Counted from the stretch's first letter, positions 16,955-25,563 are shown. The stretch: DNA of 64,000 bases from Pseudomonadales bacterium (GCA_024234435.1 JACKOF010000001.1:1302001-1366000); one strand, 5' to 3'. Program-made: numbers and translations. Notes: a model not told the origin generated them from the letters alone.

Positions 16955-17989
16955 ATGAACAACTGGCTGACATTTCTGAATAATCTTGACGCGACTCTGG
17001 CCGAGGACAACAGCGTATCCTTCGGCGAAACCATTGCAGACTACGCCAATCTTCGGGAATCAACACGACTGGTTCCTCTTGCCAATATGGGTGTCTTAAA
17101 AGTATCAGCGGAGCGTGCGAACGAATTCCTTCAGGGGCAAATGACTTGTGATTTCAGGGAACTGTCAAACACTCGGAGCCTGCCTGGTGCTCAATGCAAC
17201 CCGAAAGGTCGTATGCTCAATACTTTCAGAGCATTACAGCTTGCAGAGCAGCAAATACTGCTGACTATGTCGGCAGATCTGGTTGCATCTACCCACAGCA
17301 CACTGAATAAATTTGCACCCTTTTTCAAAGCACAACTGGAAGACGCATCGCAGGCGTACGCACAGCTCGGGCTCTGCGGCCCGGAAGCCGATAAATTACT
17401 TGCTTCCTGCTTCCCGAATCTGCCCATTGAAAGCAATGACATGACACAACAGGGAGACTGTTTCGCTGTCAAGGTTGCCAACAACTGCTGGCTGATAGTG
17501 GTGCCATTTGCAGAACTGGAGAACTACTGGTCAACACTTACCCAAAAGGCGCAACCTGCCGGTACACAATTGTGGCAATTACAGATGATTCAACTGGGCC
17601 TTGGTCAGGTGGTGGAAGCTACATTTGAGATGTTTATTCCCCAGATGCTCAATCTACAAGCCGCCGGGGCAATCAGTTTCAAAAAGGGTTGCTACACCGG
17701 ACAGGAAGTTGTCGCCCGCATGAAATACCTGGGCAAGCTCAAACGCCGAATGTACCATCTTGTTATTGATGCACCTGTTGTACCCGTAGCCGGAAGCGCC
17801 TGCAAGCTGACAGAAGAAGGTCAGAGTGTGGGTAATATCGTCAGCTCGGTTCAAGTAGACAGCAACAAAGTCGAGGCCCTTGTGGTCCTCACGGCAGAAG
17901 CCGCTGCAGCCGAGCGTATCATCATCGGCAGTGAACCACCGGCGACCTTTTTGTTAAGTCCACTCCCTTATACACTGGAGTCCGATTGA
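16955..17989 (+). CDS. ygfZ: YgfZ/GcvT-like folate-binding Fe-S cluster maintenance protein
   Basis: Tetrahydrofolate-dependent protein that supports the synthesis or repair of some Fe-S clusters. The hallmark K-G-C-Y-T-G-Q-E motif is at about residues 243-250 (FKKGCYTGQEVVARMKYLG), including the functional cysteine. The N-terminal part has LVPLANMGVLKVSAERANEF and FLQGQMTCD, as in the GcvT-like fold. Length is 344 aa (326 in E. coli). The stop overlaps the start of the next gene (TGATG). Confidence 0.93.
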   Translation: MNNWLTFLNNLDATLAEDNSVSFGETIADYANLRESTRLVPLANMGVLKVSAERANEFLQGQMTCDFRELSNTRSLPGAQCNPKGRMLNTFRALQLAEQQILLTMSADLVASTHSTLNKFAPFFKAQLEDASQAYAQLGLCGPEADKLLASCFPNLPIESNDMTQQGDCFAVKVANNCWLIVVPFAELENYWSTLTQKAQPAGTQLWQLQMIQLGLGQVVEATFEMFIPQMLNLQAAGAISFKKGCYTGQEVVARMKYLGKLKRRMYHLVIDAPVVPVAGSACKLTEEGQSVGNIVSSVQVDSNKVEALVVLTAEAAAAERIIIGSEPPATFLLSPLPYTLESD

Positions 17990-18405
17990 TGCTCGGCTGG
18001 GCGTCAGAACACCACACACTACTCACCTGGCTGGGCGTTGTATCCTTTTTTGTTTTTGTCTTCAGTCTGGCGTCCCTGCCCTGGCTGGTATCCCGGATAC
18101 CGGAGGATTATTTTAGCCACCAGGAACGTACGCCAACACGCTGGAAAAAGCAGCACCCCGTAATTCGGCTTCTATTGTTAATCGGCAAAAATCTTCTGGG
18201 CGTGGTTCTTCTCTGTGGTGGCATTCTTATGCTGGTACTGCCTGGGCAGGGTTTACTTACCATACTGATGGGCGTTCTACTGTTGGACTATCCGGGAAAA
18301 TATACACTTGAACGCAAGGTCGTTTCACAACCCGGCATACTCAAAAGCCTGAACTGGCTCAGGGCAAAAGCCAAACACCCCCCGCTGATCATCGATGAAC
18401 CTTAA
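17989..18405 (+). CDS. PGPGW-type small membrane protein
   Basis: A 138-aa inner-membrane protein whose ATG overlaps the ygfZ stop by one base. Two or three hydrophobic segments are visible (about residues 13-37, WLGVVSFFVFVFSLASLPWLVS; and 58-97, LLLLIGKNLLGVVLLCGG then LVLPGQGLLTILMGVLLLDY). The VLPGQGLLTILMGVLLLDYPGK stretch and the following LNWLRAKAKHPPL match a widespread PGPGW-like transmembrane family of unknown function. Coupling to ygfZ suggests co-expression only. Confidence 0.75.
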   Translation: MLGWASEHHTLLTWLGVVSFFVFVFSLASLPWLVSRIPEDYFSHQERTPTRWKKQHPVIRLLLLIGKNLLGVVLLCGGILMLVLPGQGLLTILMGVLLLDYPGKYTLERKVVSQPGILKSLNWLRAKAKHPPLIIDEP

Positions 18406-18464
18406 GGGTCCTCTCATTACCACACCCCAATATCACACGATAAAACCCCTAACAGGAAATGAAA

Positions 18465-19064
18465 ATGCCCGTGTGCAACCCTGTCGACATATTTAAAAGC
18501 AACTGGCAAAAAGCCAAATCAAACCGTGATGCAAATGCAACCTATTGCTTTCTGGCAACCACCTCGGAAGACAAACAGGCTTCTCTGAGAACCTTGGTAT
18601 TGAGAATGGTTACCGATGACGCCTTTAGGATATTCATTAACGAGACATCCCCAAAATGGCGAGACATGAATTTGCTGCCCAATTGCGAATTGCTCGTTTT
18701 CTGGCCTTCGCTGATGCAACAATACCGAATTCGGGGGCAGTTGAATCCCTTGTCCGCGCAAGAGATGGCGTTACACTGGCAACACAAACCCTACGAATCA
18801 AAACTGCTGGATCACTATTACCAGACAGACTCCACACAGAGCAGTCCGATCGCCACCAGAAGCCAGTTTCTTGAAGGCATGGAACAGCTCAAACAAAAAT
18901 ACCCGTCCGAGCAGGATATCGACTATGCCGACAATGCTATTGGTGTCGACATAGTCGCCACATCCATAGAAGTCTGGCTGGGATCACCAAAAGACGGACT
19001 TCATGAGCGAACACTTTACAGATTAACAAACGGGCGCTGGGTTAATGAGGTGCTGGTTCCGTAG
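18465..19064 (+). CDS. Pyridoxamine 5'-phosphate oxidase-like flavin protein
   Basis: A 199-aa split-barrel FMN protein. The motifs ASLRTLVLRMV, TNETSPKW-like KWRDM and YRIRG resemble the FMN-binding strands of PNPOx, and the C-terminus HERTLYRLTNGRWVNEVLVP matches the PdxH C-terminal pattern (R-x-LY ... W ... L-x-P). It is shorter and more divergent than true PdxH and looks like the Alr4036/PNPOx-like group, so substrate use is not certain. An AGGA site at 18454-18457 is seven bases before the ATG at 18465 but only one base before the ATG at 18459, so I take 18465. Confidence 0.75.
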   Translation: MPVCNPVDIFKSNWQKAKSNRDANATYCFLATTSEDKQASLRTLVLRMVTDDAFRIFINETSPKWRDMNLLPNCELLVFWPSLMQQYRIRGQLNPLSAQEMALHWQHKPYESKLLDHYYQTDSTQSSPIATRSQFLEGMEQLKQKYPSEQDIDYADNAIGVDIVATSIEVWLGSPKDGLHERTLYRLTNGRWVNEVLVP

Positions 19065-19070
19065 ACTGAC

Positions 19071-19475
19071 ATGAATGACATGATCCCGCCCCGGCAAGAG
19101 ATAATGGTAGTGTTCGATGGAGAATGCCCTGTATGCAGACACTACTGTCAGGCTATTCGCCCGAACAAAGATGGAGGGAAATTAATCATGGTGAATGCCA
19201 GAAAAAAAAGTGATGTGATGACAGAAATCACTGCTTATGGAATAGATATTGACAGGGGAATCGTCGTAAAGACTGGCAAACAGCTTTATTACGGCAGCGC
19301 AGCCATTTCCGTATTAGCCAGGATCAGCGACAGATCAGGTTTTTTTAACCGATTAAACTACCGGATTTTCAAGTCAGAGAAACGCGCAAAACTGCTATAT
19401 CCGGTACTGGTCCTGGTGCGCAATATCCTTTTGAAGATACGCGGGTCGGAAAAAATCAACAACCTGACCGAGTGA
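19071..19475 (+). CDS. DCC-family thiol-disulfide oxidoreductase-like protein
   Basis: 134 aa with the DCC-family signature VVFDGECPVCRHYCQ near the N-terminus, a CxxC pair (C19, C22) after an aspartate, in a thioredoxin-like fold. The rest (KSDVMTEITAYGIDIDRGIVV, then YYGSAAISVLARI and LLYPVLVLVRNILLKI) follows the family pattern, with the C-terminal helix rather hydrophobic. The physiological substrate is unknown. It starts six bases after the PNPOx-like gene and is probably co-transcribed with it. Confidence 0.85.
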   Translation: MNDMIPPRQEIMVVFDGECPVCRHYCQAIRPNKDGGKLIMVNARKKSDVMTEITAYGIDIDRGIVVKTGKQLYYGSAAISVLARISDRSGFFNRLNYRIFKSEKRAKLLYPVLVLVRNILLKIRGSEKINNLTE

Positions 19476-19515
19476 TTGACCCGCCTCCTATCATTCGTTA
19501 ACCGGAGTCACAAAG

Positions 19516-19959
19516 ATGTACGAGATACTACTGTTACTGCATTTACTGGCAGCTACTATCTGGACCGGCGGCCATATTGTCCTCTCCACCGTGGTATTAC
19601 CCCGCGTGTTGAAAGAACGCTCTGCGGAGCAGCTGCTGAAATTTGAAACCGCCTATGAAAAAATCGGTATGCCCGCTCTCATTATCCAGATAATCACCGG
19701 ACTGTTAATGGCCTATCGAATACTACCGGATTTAACCCAGTGGCTTGATTTATCCAACCCGGTCAGCCGCATTCTGTTGGTAAAAATCGCGCTTCTGGCA
19801 ATAACTTTCGGATTTGCACTTGATGCAAAATTACGCGTTATTCCCTGCCTTTCCGAAAAGAATCTGGTGGTTATGGCCTGGCATATCGTGCCGGTTACCA
19901 TCATCTCGATTTTGTTTGTAATAGCAGGGCTTTCTTTCCGGACTGGCTGGCTCGGCTAA
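19516..19959 (+). CDS. CopD-like four-helix membrane protein
   Basis: 147 aa with four hydrophobic segments (about residues 3-22, 53-71, 83-103, 119-140). LLLLHLLAATIWTGGHI places two histidines in helix 1, as in the CopD/YebZ family of copper-resistance or heme-linked membrane proteins, and MAWHIVPVTIISI puts another histidine in helix 4. CGGAG precedes the ATG. A role in copper handling is family-based; nothing nearby confirms it. Confidence 0.65.
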   Translation: MYEILLLLHLLAATIWTGGHIVLSTVVLPRVLKERSAEQLLKFETAYEKIGMPALIIQIITGLLMAYRILPDLTQWLDLSNPVSRILLVKIALLAITFGFALDAKLRVIPCLSEKNLVVMAWHIVPVTIISILFVIAGLSFRTGWLG

Positions 19960-20102
19960 AGCCGGCAGCTTGTGCAATTGATGAGAAACAATACAACCTG
20001 ACAGGCCGCACACCGTGGTTTCTCTTCAGATAAGCCCCGGATTATTAGTGCCGCCCCCTTCTTTAACCCTACGCATAAACAATTCTTTTGGAAGAACCTG
20101 TA

Positions 20103-20119
20103 CATAAGGTTCTCTTAAG
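20103..20119 (+). promoter_or_regulatory. PmrA-like binding site upstream of dgkA-cptA
   Basis: The 311 bases between the CopD-like gene and dgkA hold CATAAG-N5-CTTAAG at 20103-20119, one mismatch from the two-half-site PmrA/BasR consensus (C/T)TTAA(G/T)-N5-(C/T)TTAA(G/T). It overlaps an inverted repeat GAACCT-N7-AGGTTC at 20094-20112. The following genes, dgkA and a phosphoethanolamine transferase, are typical PmrA targets in enteric bacteria. No PmrAB genes are in the window. I see nothing else in this stretch. Confidence 0.45.
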
Positions 20120-20270
20120 TTTTCACCTTTATCATTCCCTGGCAATGGCGGGAAAGATTTAGACACACTGAAAAATCTGACCGTCAGCAGACTACAAATA
20201 ACAGGCTGCTGTAAGGATGCGTGAGCCCAATACCCTCAGGACGACACTTATTAAGGTATCAGGTACATCC

Positions 20271-20687
20271 ATGATGAGAATGCCGCTATCGGACACACCT
20301 GTTCCGCACATCATTCGAACCAGCAATGAGGCTGTAAAAGGAAACAAAGGCTTAAAGCGAATATTACTCGCTACAGGCTACTCTTTCAGTGGTCTGGCTG
20401 CTGCCTTCAAGCTCGAAGCTGCTTTCCGGCAATTATTGATGATCAACTTCATTCTTATACCTACCGCTTTTTTTCTGGATGTCACCAGTGCGGAGCGCGC
20501 ACTGCTCGTTTGCGTCGTGTTTTTAACGCTCATCATTGAAATCATCAATTCAGCCATAGAAGCCACTATTGACCGAATATCTCTGGCGATACATCCCTTA
20601 TCGAAACGGGCCAAAGACATGGGTAGCGCAGCGCAGCTGCTATCTCTGATATTGGTGGTTCTGGTCTGGTTAATAATCTTGCTCTGA
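20271..20687 (+). CDS. dgkA: Diacylglycerol kinase
   Basis: Integral membrane kinase that phosphorylates diacylglycerol to phosphatidate, recycling the by-product of phosphoethanolamine and phosphoglycerol transfer to the envelope. The family core is clear: GYSFSGLAAAFKLEAAFRQ, then IIEIINSAIEATIDRIS and RAKDMGSAAQLLS, with three membrane helices. I take the ATG at 20271 (AGG seven bases upstream), giving 138 aa; the ATG at 20217 has AAGG directly abutting it. It lies just before a phosphoethanolamine transferase, whose reaction yields diacylglycerol, so the two genes fit functionally. Confidence 0.93.
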   Translation: MMRMPLSDTPVPHIIRTSNEAVKGNKGLKRILLATGYSFSGLAAAFKLEAAFRQLLMINFILIPTAFFLDVTSAERALLVCVVFLTLIIEIINSAIEATIDRISLAIHPLSKRAKDMGSAAQLLSLILVVLVWLIILL

Positions 20688-20774
20688 AGGTGATTGCCAC
20701 TCACAACACGGGAGCCTCCTGCTATCAGGGACGGCCTGCTACAGGAACGATCAACAACAAGAACGCGGTCTTTT

Positions 20775-22589
20775 ATGAGTAAATCATCGTTTTCAAAAAA
20801 CCACCCAATTCTCTGGATTTACTTTTTTTTCCTGTATTTTTCCGGCAGTTTCCAGCTATTGCTACTGACTACCGGGATGACCGGTACAGTTGGATTGCGA
20901 CAGTCCATATTGCTAGGCGTTATCGGTCTGATACCCATACTTTTATTTCCCTCAAGGGCAAAGTTTCTCGCCGCACTGTTTGGGTTGCCAATGTTACTCG
21001 GCGCGCTTGCCAGCCTGGGATACTGGCTTATCTACGGTCAGGAGTTTTCGCAAAGCACCATTTTTATTATTTTTGAATCCAATGCCGCAGAGAGTTTTGA
21101 ATTTATCAGCTCCTATCTGCGCTGGTGGCATCCTTTGGTACTAACGGGCTTTTGCCTGATACCTTTCTGGATGTGGAAAAAGATACAACCCGTTGCAGCG
21201 AGCCTGCGTTACCGGATGACACTTATCATTATTTTTACACTCATCACATGCTGGCCAATTATCAATACCCGCCTGATAGAAGGCGCCAGCCTCTCGGCAG
21301 GCTGGTATCACCAGATGATCAGAATGGAGCCTGTTGCACCCTGGAACCTGGTGGTGGGGTTCATTAAGTATCAACAACAACTAACCTCGATGAATAACAT
21401 TCTGGACGCTAACAACCAGCTGCCGCCTCTGGCTGACTTCAAGGAAAAAAACGCCGACGCTGAAAAAACCTTTGTTCTGGTCATTGGTGAATCGACCAAT
21501 CGCCAACGGATGAGCCTGTATGGCTACTCCCGGAAAACCACCCCCATGCTGGATACCATACGAGACGAATTGACTGTCTTCGATGACGTGGTTACCGCCC
21601 GTCCCTACACCATCGAAGCATTGCAGCAGGTGTTGTCATTTGCCAACTCAAAAAATCCGAATGATTTTTTTGATAAGCCAACATTGCTCAATATGATGAA
21701 GCAGGCCGGATATGAAATCACCTGGATAACGAACCAGCAAACTCAAACCCGGCGCAACACTATGTTGACCACGCTCTCCCAACTCGCGGATCATCAAATT
21801 TACCTTAACAACAACAGGAACCAGAATTTCAGACAGTACGATGATGTTGTTATCCAGCCTCTTATTGAGGCCCTTGACTCCAGCGCAAAAAAGAAACTGA
21901 TTGTTATTCATCTGCTGGGCACGCACCGCAAGTATAGTTATCGCTATCCTCCATCATTTGCGAAATTCACAACGGCTGAAAGTGCACCCTCCTGGATTAG
22001 CGAAGACCTGCTGGAGGAATACAACAGCTACGACAATGCTATTCTCTATAATGATTACGTTGTTGCAGAGTTGATCAAATGCCTGAAAATGAAAAGCCGG
22101 AACAGCCTGCTGGTCTATTTTTCCGACCACGGCGAGGAAGTTTTTGATACGTCAGAGCAGCTGTTTACGGGACGCAATGAAGCTGCACCTTTACCAGCCA
22201 TGTATACCGTGCCTTTTATAATCTGGGCCAGCCCTGAATACAAGTCGGAAAATCACACAGACAGATGGCAGCATTATGCTCATCGCCCTTACAGCACCGC
22301 TGACTTTATTTATACCTGGGCGGATATAACCGGCATTAATTTTAAGAGTATGGACCTGACACGCAGCCTGATTTCCAGCCAGTTCACCCCCCATCCTCGC
22401 TGGATAGGAAATCCCGAGAATCCGAAAAATCTGCAAGACTACCCGTTCGATATTGATGAAAAAATGTTCACGAAGACAAAGGACAGATTACAACCCTCTA
22501 TCCGGGTTACAAACACAGGTGCAATGGGTGATAAATCAAAAAACACGGCGAAAGCAGCAAGTGCAATAAGCAGTGCAAAAGCTTTCTAG
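20775..22589 (+). CDS. eptC: CptA/EptC-type phosphoethanolamine transferase
   Basis: Inner-membrane enzyme with a periplasmic sulfatase-fold domain that moves phosphoethanolamine from phosphatidylethanolamine to LPS, leaving diacylglycerol. Five N-terminal membrane segments (to about residue 180) are followed by VLVIGESTNRQRMSLYGY (near 233-250), the nucleophilic Thr in ARPYTIEALQQ (about 277), WITNQQTQTRRNTML, IVIHLLGTHRKYSYRYP and FSDHGEEVF. These read like EptC (CptA, LPS core heptose I) rather than EptA (lipid A). An ATG at 20775 starts the first hydrophobic region better than the upstream 20694 frame. The last about 40 residues are a Lys/Ala/Ser-rich tail that I do not recognise in the family. 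Confidence 0.88.
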   Translation: MSKSSFSKNHPILWIYFFFLYFSGSFQLLLLTTGMTGTVGLRQSILLGVIGLIPILLFPSRAKFLAALFGLPMLLGALASLGYWLIYGQEFSQSTIFIIFESNAAESFEFISSYLRWWHPLVLTGFCLIPFWMWKKIQPVAASLRYRMTLIIIFTLITCWPIINTRLIEGASLSAGWYHQMIRMEPVAPWNLVVGFIKYQQQLTSMNNILDANNQLPPLADFKEKNADAEKTFVLVIGESTNRQRMSLYGYSRKTTPMLDTIRDELTVFDDVVTARPYTIEALQQVLSFANSKNPNDFFDKPTLLNMMKQAGYEITWITNQQTQTRRNTMLTTLSQLADHQIYLNNNRNQNFRQYDDVVIQPLIEALDSSAKKKLIVIHLLGTHRKYSYRYPPSFAKFTTAESAPSWISEDLLEEYNSYDNAILYNDYVVAELIKCLKMKSRNSLLVYFSDHGEEVFDTSEQLFTGRNEAAPLPAMYTVPFIIWASPEYKSENHTDRWQHYAHRPYSTADFIYTWADITGINFKSMDLTRSLISSQFTPHPRWIGNPENPKNLQDYPFDIDEKMFTKTKDRLQPSIRVTNTGAMGDKSKNTAKAASAISSAKAF

Positions 22590-22605
22590 TACACGCTAAG
22601 AAGAG

Positions 22606-23250
22606 TTAACAAACTGTTGCAAATAATTTGGCAACCGCTTGTGCAGCCCTCCTCAATAGCTGCTCTTGAGTTAGCCCTAACGCTATGCGCGGTTTCAAGT
22701 CGTGGTCGCCATCTTGCAGCCACTCTATTTGCACAGAATCACTGAATAAAATACCGGACAGGTGATCCGGTTTGCCGAATGGATCGCGCGTACCCTGAAA
22801 TATTTTCACCGGTTTTTCAACTGTCCGTAAATGTGTCACTCTCGCCGCCAGCTTTTCAGGTTTGCCGGGTGGATGAAACGGATAACCAAAGCAGCACACG
22901 CCTTTCACTCGCTCATTGGCCGCCAGCATACTCGCCATACGCCCACCCATTGACTTTCCACCCACCATCAGAGGCTTCGGCAACGTCGGCATCGCGTCGA
23001 TATCGGCAATCACTGCCTCGAAGCATTCGATCAATTGTGGTGTCCGGTTTGGCGGTCGCTTCTTACCATCTTTGCGTCGTTGTGACATATAGGGAAACTC
23101 AAAACGCACCACAGTGACCCCGAACTGAGCCAGAATATCGGCGAGCTGATTCATAAAATCACTGTCCATAGGCGCACCGGCACCATGAGCAAGAATCAGA
23201 GTGCCGTATCCACGAATACCGGAATCAGCCTGAGTCATCAGATATTTCAT
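22606..23250 (-). CDS. Alpha/beta-hydrolase of the YheT-neighbour/KANL3-Tex30 type
   Basis: 214-aa soluble hydrolase. The N-terminal strand GTLILAHGAGAPMDSDFM supplies the oxyanion region, the nucleophile elbow is GGKSMGG (Ser100), and the distal His is in DGDHDLKPR, with an Asp in FQGTRDPFG. This pattern matches the KANL3/Tex30-like (dienelactone-hydrolase-fold) family. Substrate unknown. It is the downstream partner of the YheU-like gene, 18 bases apart. Start at 23250, or the in-frame ATG at 23238; no clear ribosome-binding site favours either. Confidence 0.75.
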   Translation of the reverse strand: MKYLMTQADSGIRGYGTLILAHGAGAPMDSDFMNQLADILAQFGVTVVRFEFPYMSQRRKDGKKRPPNRTPQLIECFEAVIADIDAMPTLPKPLMVGGKSMGGRMASMLAANERVKGVCCFGYPFHPPGKPEKLAARVTHLRTVEKPVKIFQGTRDPFGKPDHLSGILFSDSVQIEWLQDGDHDLKPRIALGLTQEQLLRRAAQAVAKLFATVC

Positions 23251-23268
23251 TATGCTGCAAAAATCACG

Positions 23269-23556
23269 TCAGCTCAGAATAGAATTGTCTTCAGCGCAGT
23301 TTTCCGTCATCAAAACCTGAAACTGCTGTCGGGTCAGCAACGTACAGCTCTCAGTTTTCGGATCAAAGCAGATGACCACCTGTCCTCGGTCAATCTGGTT
23401 GCGCACCTGACGGGTTTTCGCTTCAAAACTGACTTCGGATGCACCGTAATCCGTACCTTCCCGTGCCACAAACTCGTCAATAATGGCAGACAGTATCTCC
23501 GAAGCGAGTCGGTTTGCCGGGATTTCAATGACCGATGCTGTTGTCACAATTGCCAC
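23269..23556 (-). CDS. yheU: YheU family (UPF0270) small protein
   Basis: 95 aa with the YheU signature AIIDEFVAREGTDYGASEVSFEAK and RNQIDRGQVVICFDPKTES, which match E. coli YheU (VLREGTDYGEHE) closely. In E. coli yheU lies beside the hydrolase gene yheT; here it lies beside a hydrolase of different subfamily. The GTG start at 23556 is the outermost option; a GTG at 23547 is also possible. Function unknown. The call is sequence-based and firm, the function is not. Confidence 0.85.
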   Translation of the reverse strand: MAIVTTASVIEIPANRLASEILSAIIDEFVAREGTDYGASEVSFEAKTRQVRNQIDRGQVVICFDPKTESCTLLTRQQFQVLMTENCAEDNSILS

Positions 23557-23568
23557 TCTCCAAAGTAA

Positions 23569-24414
23569 TCAGTTATTTTGATCGGGTTTACGAAATTTCA
23601 GTGTCATTCTGTCACTCTCACCAATGGCCAGAAATTTTCTGGCTTCGTATCCGCCAGGAGTCACACCGCGAAGCGTTGGAGGCAGGCTCCAGACACCTTC
23701 GGGGTGTCGCTTATTATCCTTAGGGTTAGCATTCATTTCCGAACGCGCTTCCAGCACAAATCCCGCGCTTTCGGCAAGCTCTATAACATACTGCTCGGTC
23801 ATGTAACCACTGTCCTTCATGGTATTCCAATCAGTTTTGGCTTGCGCGCGGTGTTCAACCACTCCCAGAATGCCGCCGGGTTTCAATGCCCGATAAAACA
23901 GCTCAAAGGCTGTCGCCTCACTTTCAGTGCGCAACCAGTTGTGAACATTACGAAAAGTAAGCACGCGGTCAAGGCTGCTGTCAGGCACGCTCAGTACGGC
24001 TCGCTTCGGATCAAAATCCGTGATCTTGACGGCGCCATAAATATCAGGGTTCCTCGCCAGCTTTTCCTCAAACAAACGACGATATTTGTCGTAAAATGAC
24101 ACCCCCACACCTGCCGGGAAATGTGCCGCGTAAAAAACACCCCGAGAAAGATACGGTGCCAGAATTTCGGTGTACCAGCCCTGGCCAGGCCATATCTCAA
24201 CCACACTCATATCCGCTTCAACTTCAAAAAATTCCAGTGTCTGACGAGGATGCCGATATTGATCCCTGCTAACGAAACTGTCAGTCCGGTGCTCACCATT
24301 AATAGCGTACTGCAATCGGGATCCCTTGTCCTGACCAGCCACCTCTGTCGCAAAAGTAGAAAAACAAGGCACCAGCAAAACGTACAATAGAAGCTGTTTA
24401 ACAAGAGTCATCAT
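23569..24414 (-). CDS. Exported methyltransferase-like protein (COG4798-type)
   Basis: 281 aa from the ATG at 24414 (CAGGA six bases upstream; a longer frame to 24450 has no such site). The N-terminus MMTLVKQLLLYVLLVPCFST is a signal peptide, ending near FATEVAGQ. The remainder resembles a class I SAM methyltransferase: VVEIWPGQGWYTEILAPYL replaces the usual GxGxG loop, and ALKPGGILGVVEHRAQ is the strand-4/5 region. A SAM-dependent enzyme in the periplasm would lack its cofactor, so either it is used otherwise or is retained at the membrane. Substrate unknown. The overlapping long frame on the other strand is a shadow. Confidence 0.75.
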   Translation of the reverse strand: MMTLVKQLLLYVLLVPCFSTFATEVAGQDKGSRLQYAINGEHRTDSFVSRDQYRHPRQTLEFFEVEADMSVVEIWPGQGWYTEILAPYLSRGVFYAAHFPAGVGVSFYDKYRRLFEEKLARNPDIYGAVKITDFDPKRAVLSVPDSSLDRVLTFRNVHNWLRTESEATAFELFYRALKPGGILGVVEHRAQAKTDWNTMKDSGYMTEQYVIELAESAGFVLEARSEMNANPKDNKRHPEGVWSLPPTLRGVTPGGYEARKFLAIGESDRMTLKFRKPDQNN

Positions 24415-24596
24415 AAAATTCCTGATCGATGGGAAAACTGTTGGATTCAAGGAGCCGGTAACAGTTCCTGATTCAATGGACCGAAATTACTTGCCCTGAA
24501 CTGATTCCGCCTTTACAGGGCAGATCCAGTCGTGGCCTGATGATTTACATTACTGCATAATAGCGCCAAAACATACCGGCAAATGAGGACCGGACT

Positions 24597-25112
24597 ATGA
24601 ATAACTATCTTGCACTCACAGTTATATCCGATGACCGCCCCGGTATCGTTGAAAAGATAGCCGACGTCGTCCGCACTAATGGCGGCAACTGGCTGGAAAG
24701 CAGTATGTCTCGCCTGGCTGGAAAATTTGCAGGACTCTTGCTGATAGAAATTAACGAACACCAGCAGCAGCAACTGATCGACGAATTGCACAAATTAAAA
24801 AGCAGTGGTCTCCGGATCAGCGTAGAGCCCAGCGCAGCCTTTGAGCGCGCTACCGGCCAGCTGGTTTCCATGAATGTCGTTGGCAATGACCGTCCCGGTA
24901 TTGTTGGTGAAATTTCAACACTACTCGCCAAACTTCATGTCAATGTCGAGGAACTGACTACCTCCTGTGAAGAGGCCCCCATGAGCGCTGAAGTACTGTT
25001 TCGTGCTGACGCCAAAATTCACCTACCGGAAAACTTGTCTCTGGGAGACTTGCAAAGCGCGCTGGAAACCCTGTCCGACGATCTGATTGTTGAGCTGGAG
25101 TGCAATATTTAA
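24597..25112 (+). CDS. Double ACT-domain regulator (GcvR-like)
   Basis: 171 aa with two ACT domains: ALTVISDDRPGIVEKIADVV (residues 5-24) and SMNVVGNDRPGIVGEISTLL (about 91-110), each with the DRPGIV turn. E. coli GcvR, with the same architecture, holds back the glycine cleavage regulator GcvA. No gcv genes are in the window, so the target is unknown. A GAGG site lies seven bases before the ATG. It is followed by a channel gene 13 bases later. Confidence 0.8.
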   Translation: MNNYLALTVISDDRPGIVEKIADVVRTNGGNWLESSMSRLAGKFAGLLLIEINEHQQQQLIDELHKLKSSGLRISVEPSAAFERATGQLVSMNVVGNDRPGIVGEISTLLAKLHVNVEELTTSCEEAPMSAEVLFRADAKIHLPENLSLGDLQSALETLSDDLIVELECNI

Positions 25113-25125
25113 GCGGAGCCTGTGC

Positions 25126-25563
25126 ATGCTGAATGTTATTGTAATCAACAGTTTTCTGGTGTTTATCACTGTCTATATTCACTATGAAGTGCTCAGTCGG
25201 CTTTCTATTGTTCTGCCAAAAATACCCTGCCTGCCCAGATTTCGGGTGGCAATAGGCATGTTGGGGGCGATTTGTGCACATGTCTTGGAAGTCTGGATAT
25301 ATGCAGCGGCCTATTACTTCATGACCAGTGATGGCAACTATGGCCACCTTGTGGAAAGCAGTTCCGCCAACAGGGTCGAGTCCTTGCTCGATTGTGCCTA
25401 CTTTTCCTTTACAACCTACTCTTCTCTGGGGTATGGGGATGTAGTGCCATTCAACAACTTACGCTTTGTCGCCGGGCTGGAGGCACTTATCGGCCTGGTG
25501 ATGATCACCTGGAGTGCCTCATTCATGTACCTGGAAATGGCCAGATTCTGGGAAAAAAAGTAA
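25126..25563 (+). CDS. Small K+-channel-like pore protein
   Basis: 145 aa with a potassium-selectivity filter, TTYSSLGYGDVVP (GYGD at residues 102-105). Hydrophobic segments near residues 4-24, 41-63 and 107-134 give three helices around the pore loop, and there is no cytoplasmic RCK or sensor domain. The ATG at 25126 has GGAG eight bases before it; the frame continues upstream but overlaps the previous gene. It follows the ACT-domain gene and converges on the VIT1 gene, three bases apart. A role in K+ conduction is inferred from the filter only. Confidence 0.75.
   Translation: MLNVIVINSFLVFITVYIHYEVLSRLSIVLPKIPCLPRFRVAIGMLGAICAHVLEVWIYAAAYYFMTSDGNYGHLVESSSANRVESLLDCAYFSFTTYSSLGYGDVVPFNNLRFVAGLEALIGLVMITWSASFMYLEMARFWEKK

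Noticed and set aside
18465..19064. Calling the PNPOx-like gene pdxH
   Set aside because: Shorter and more divergent than PdxH; only the C-terminal pattern fits well.
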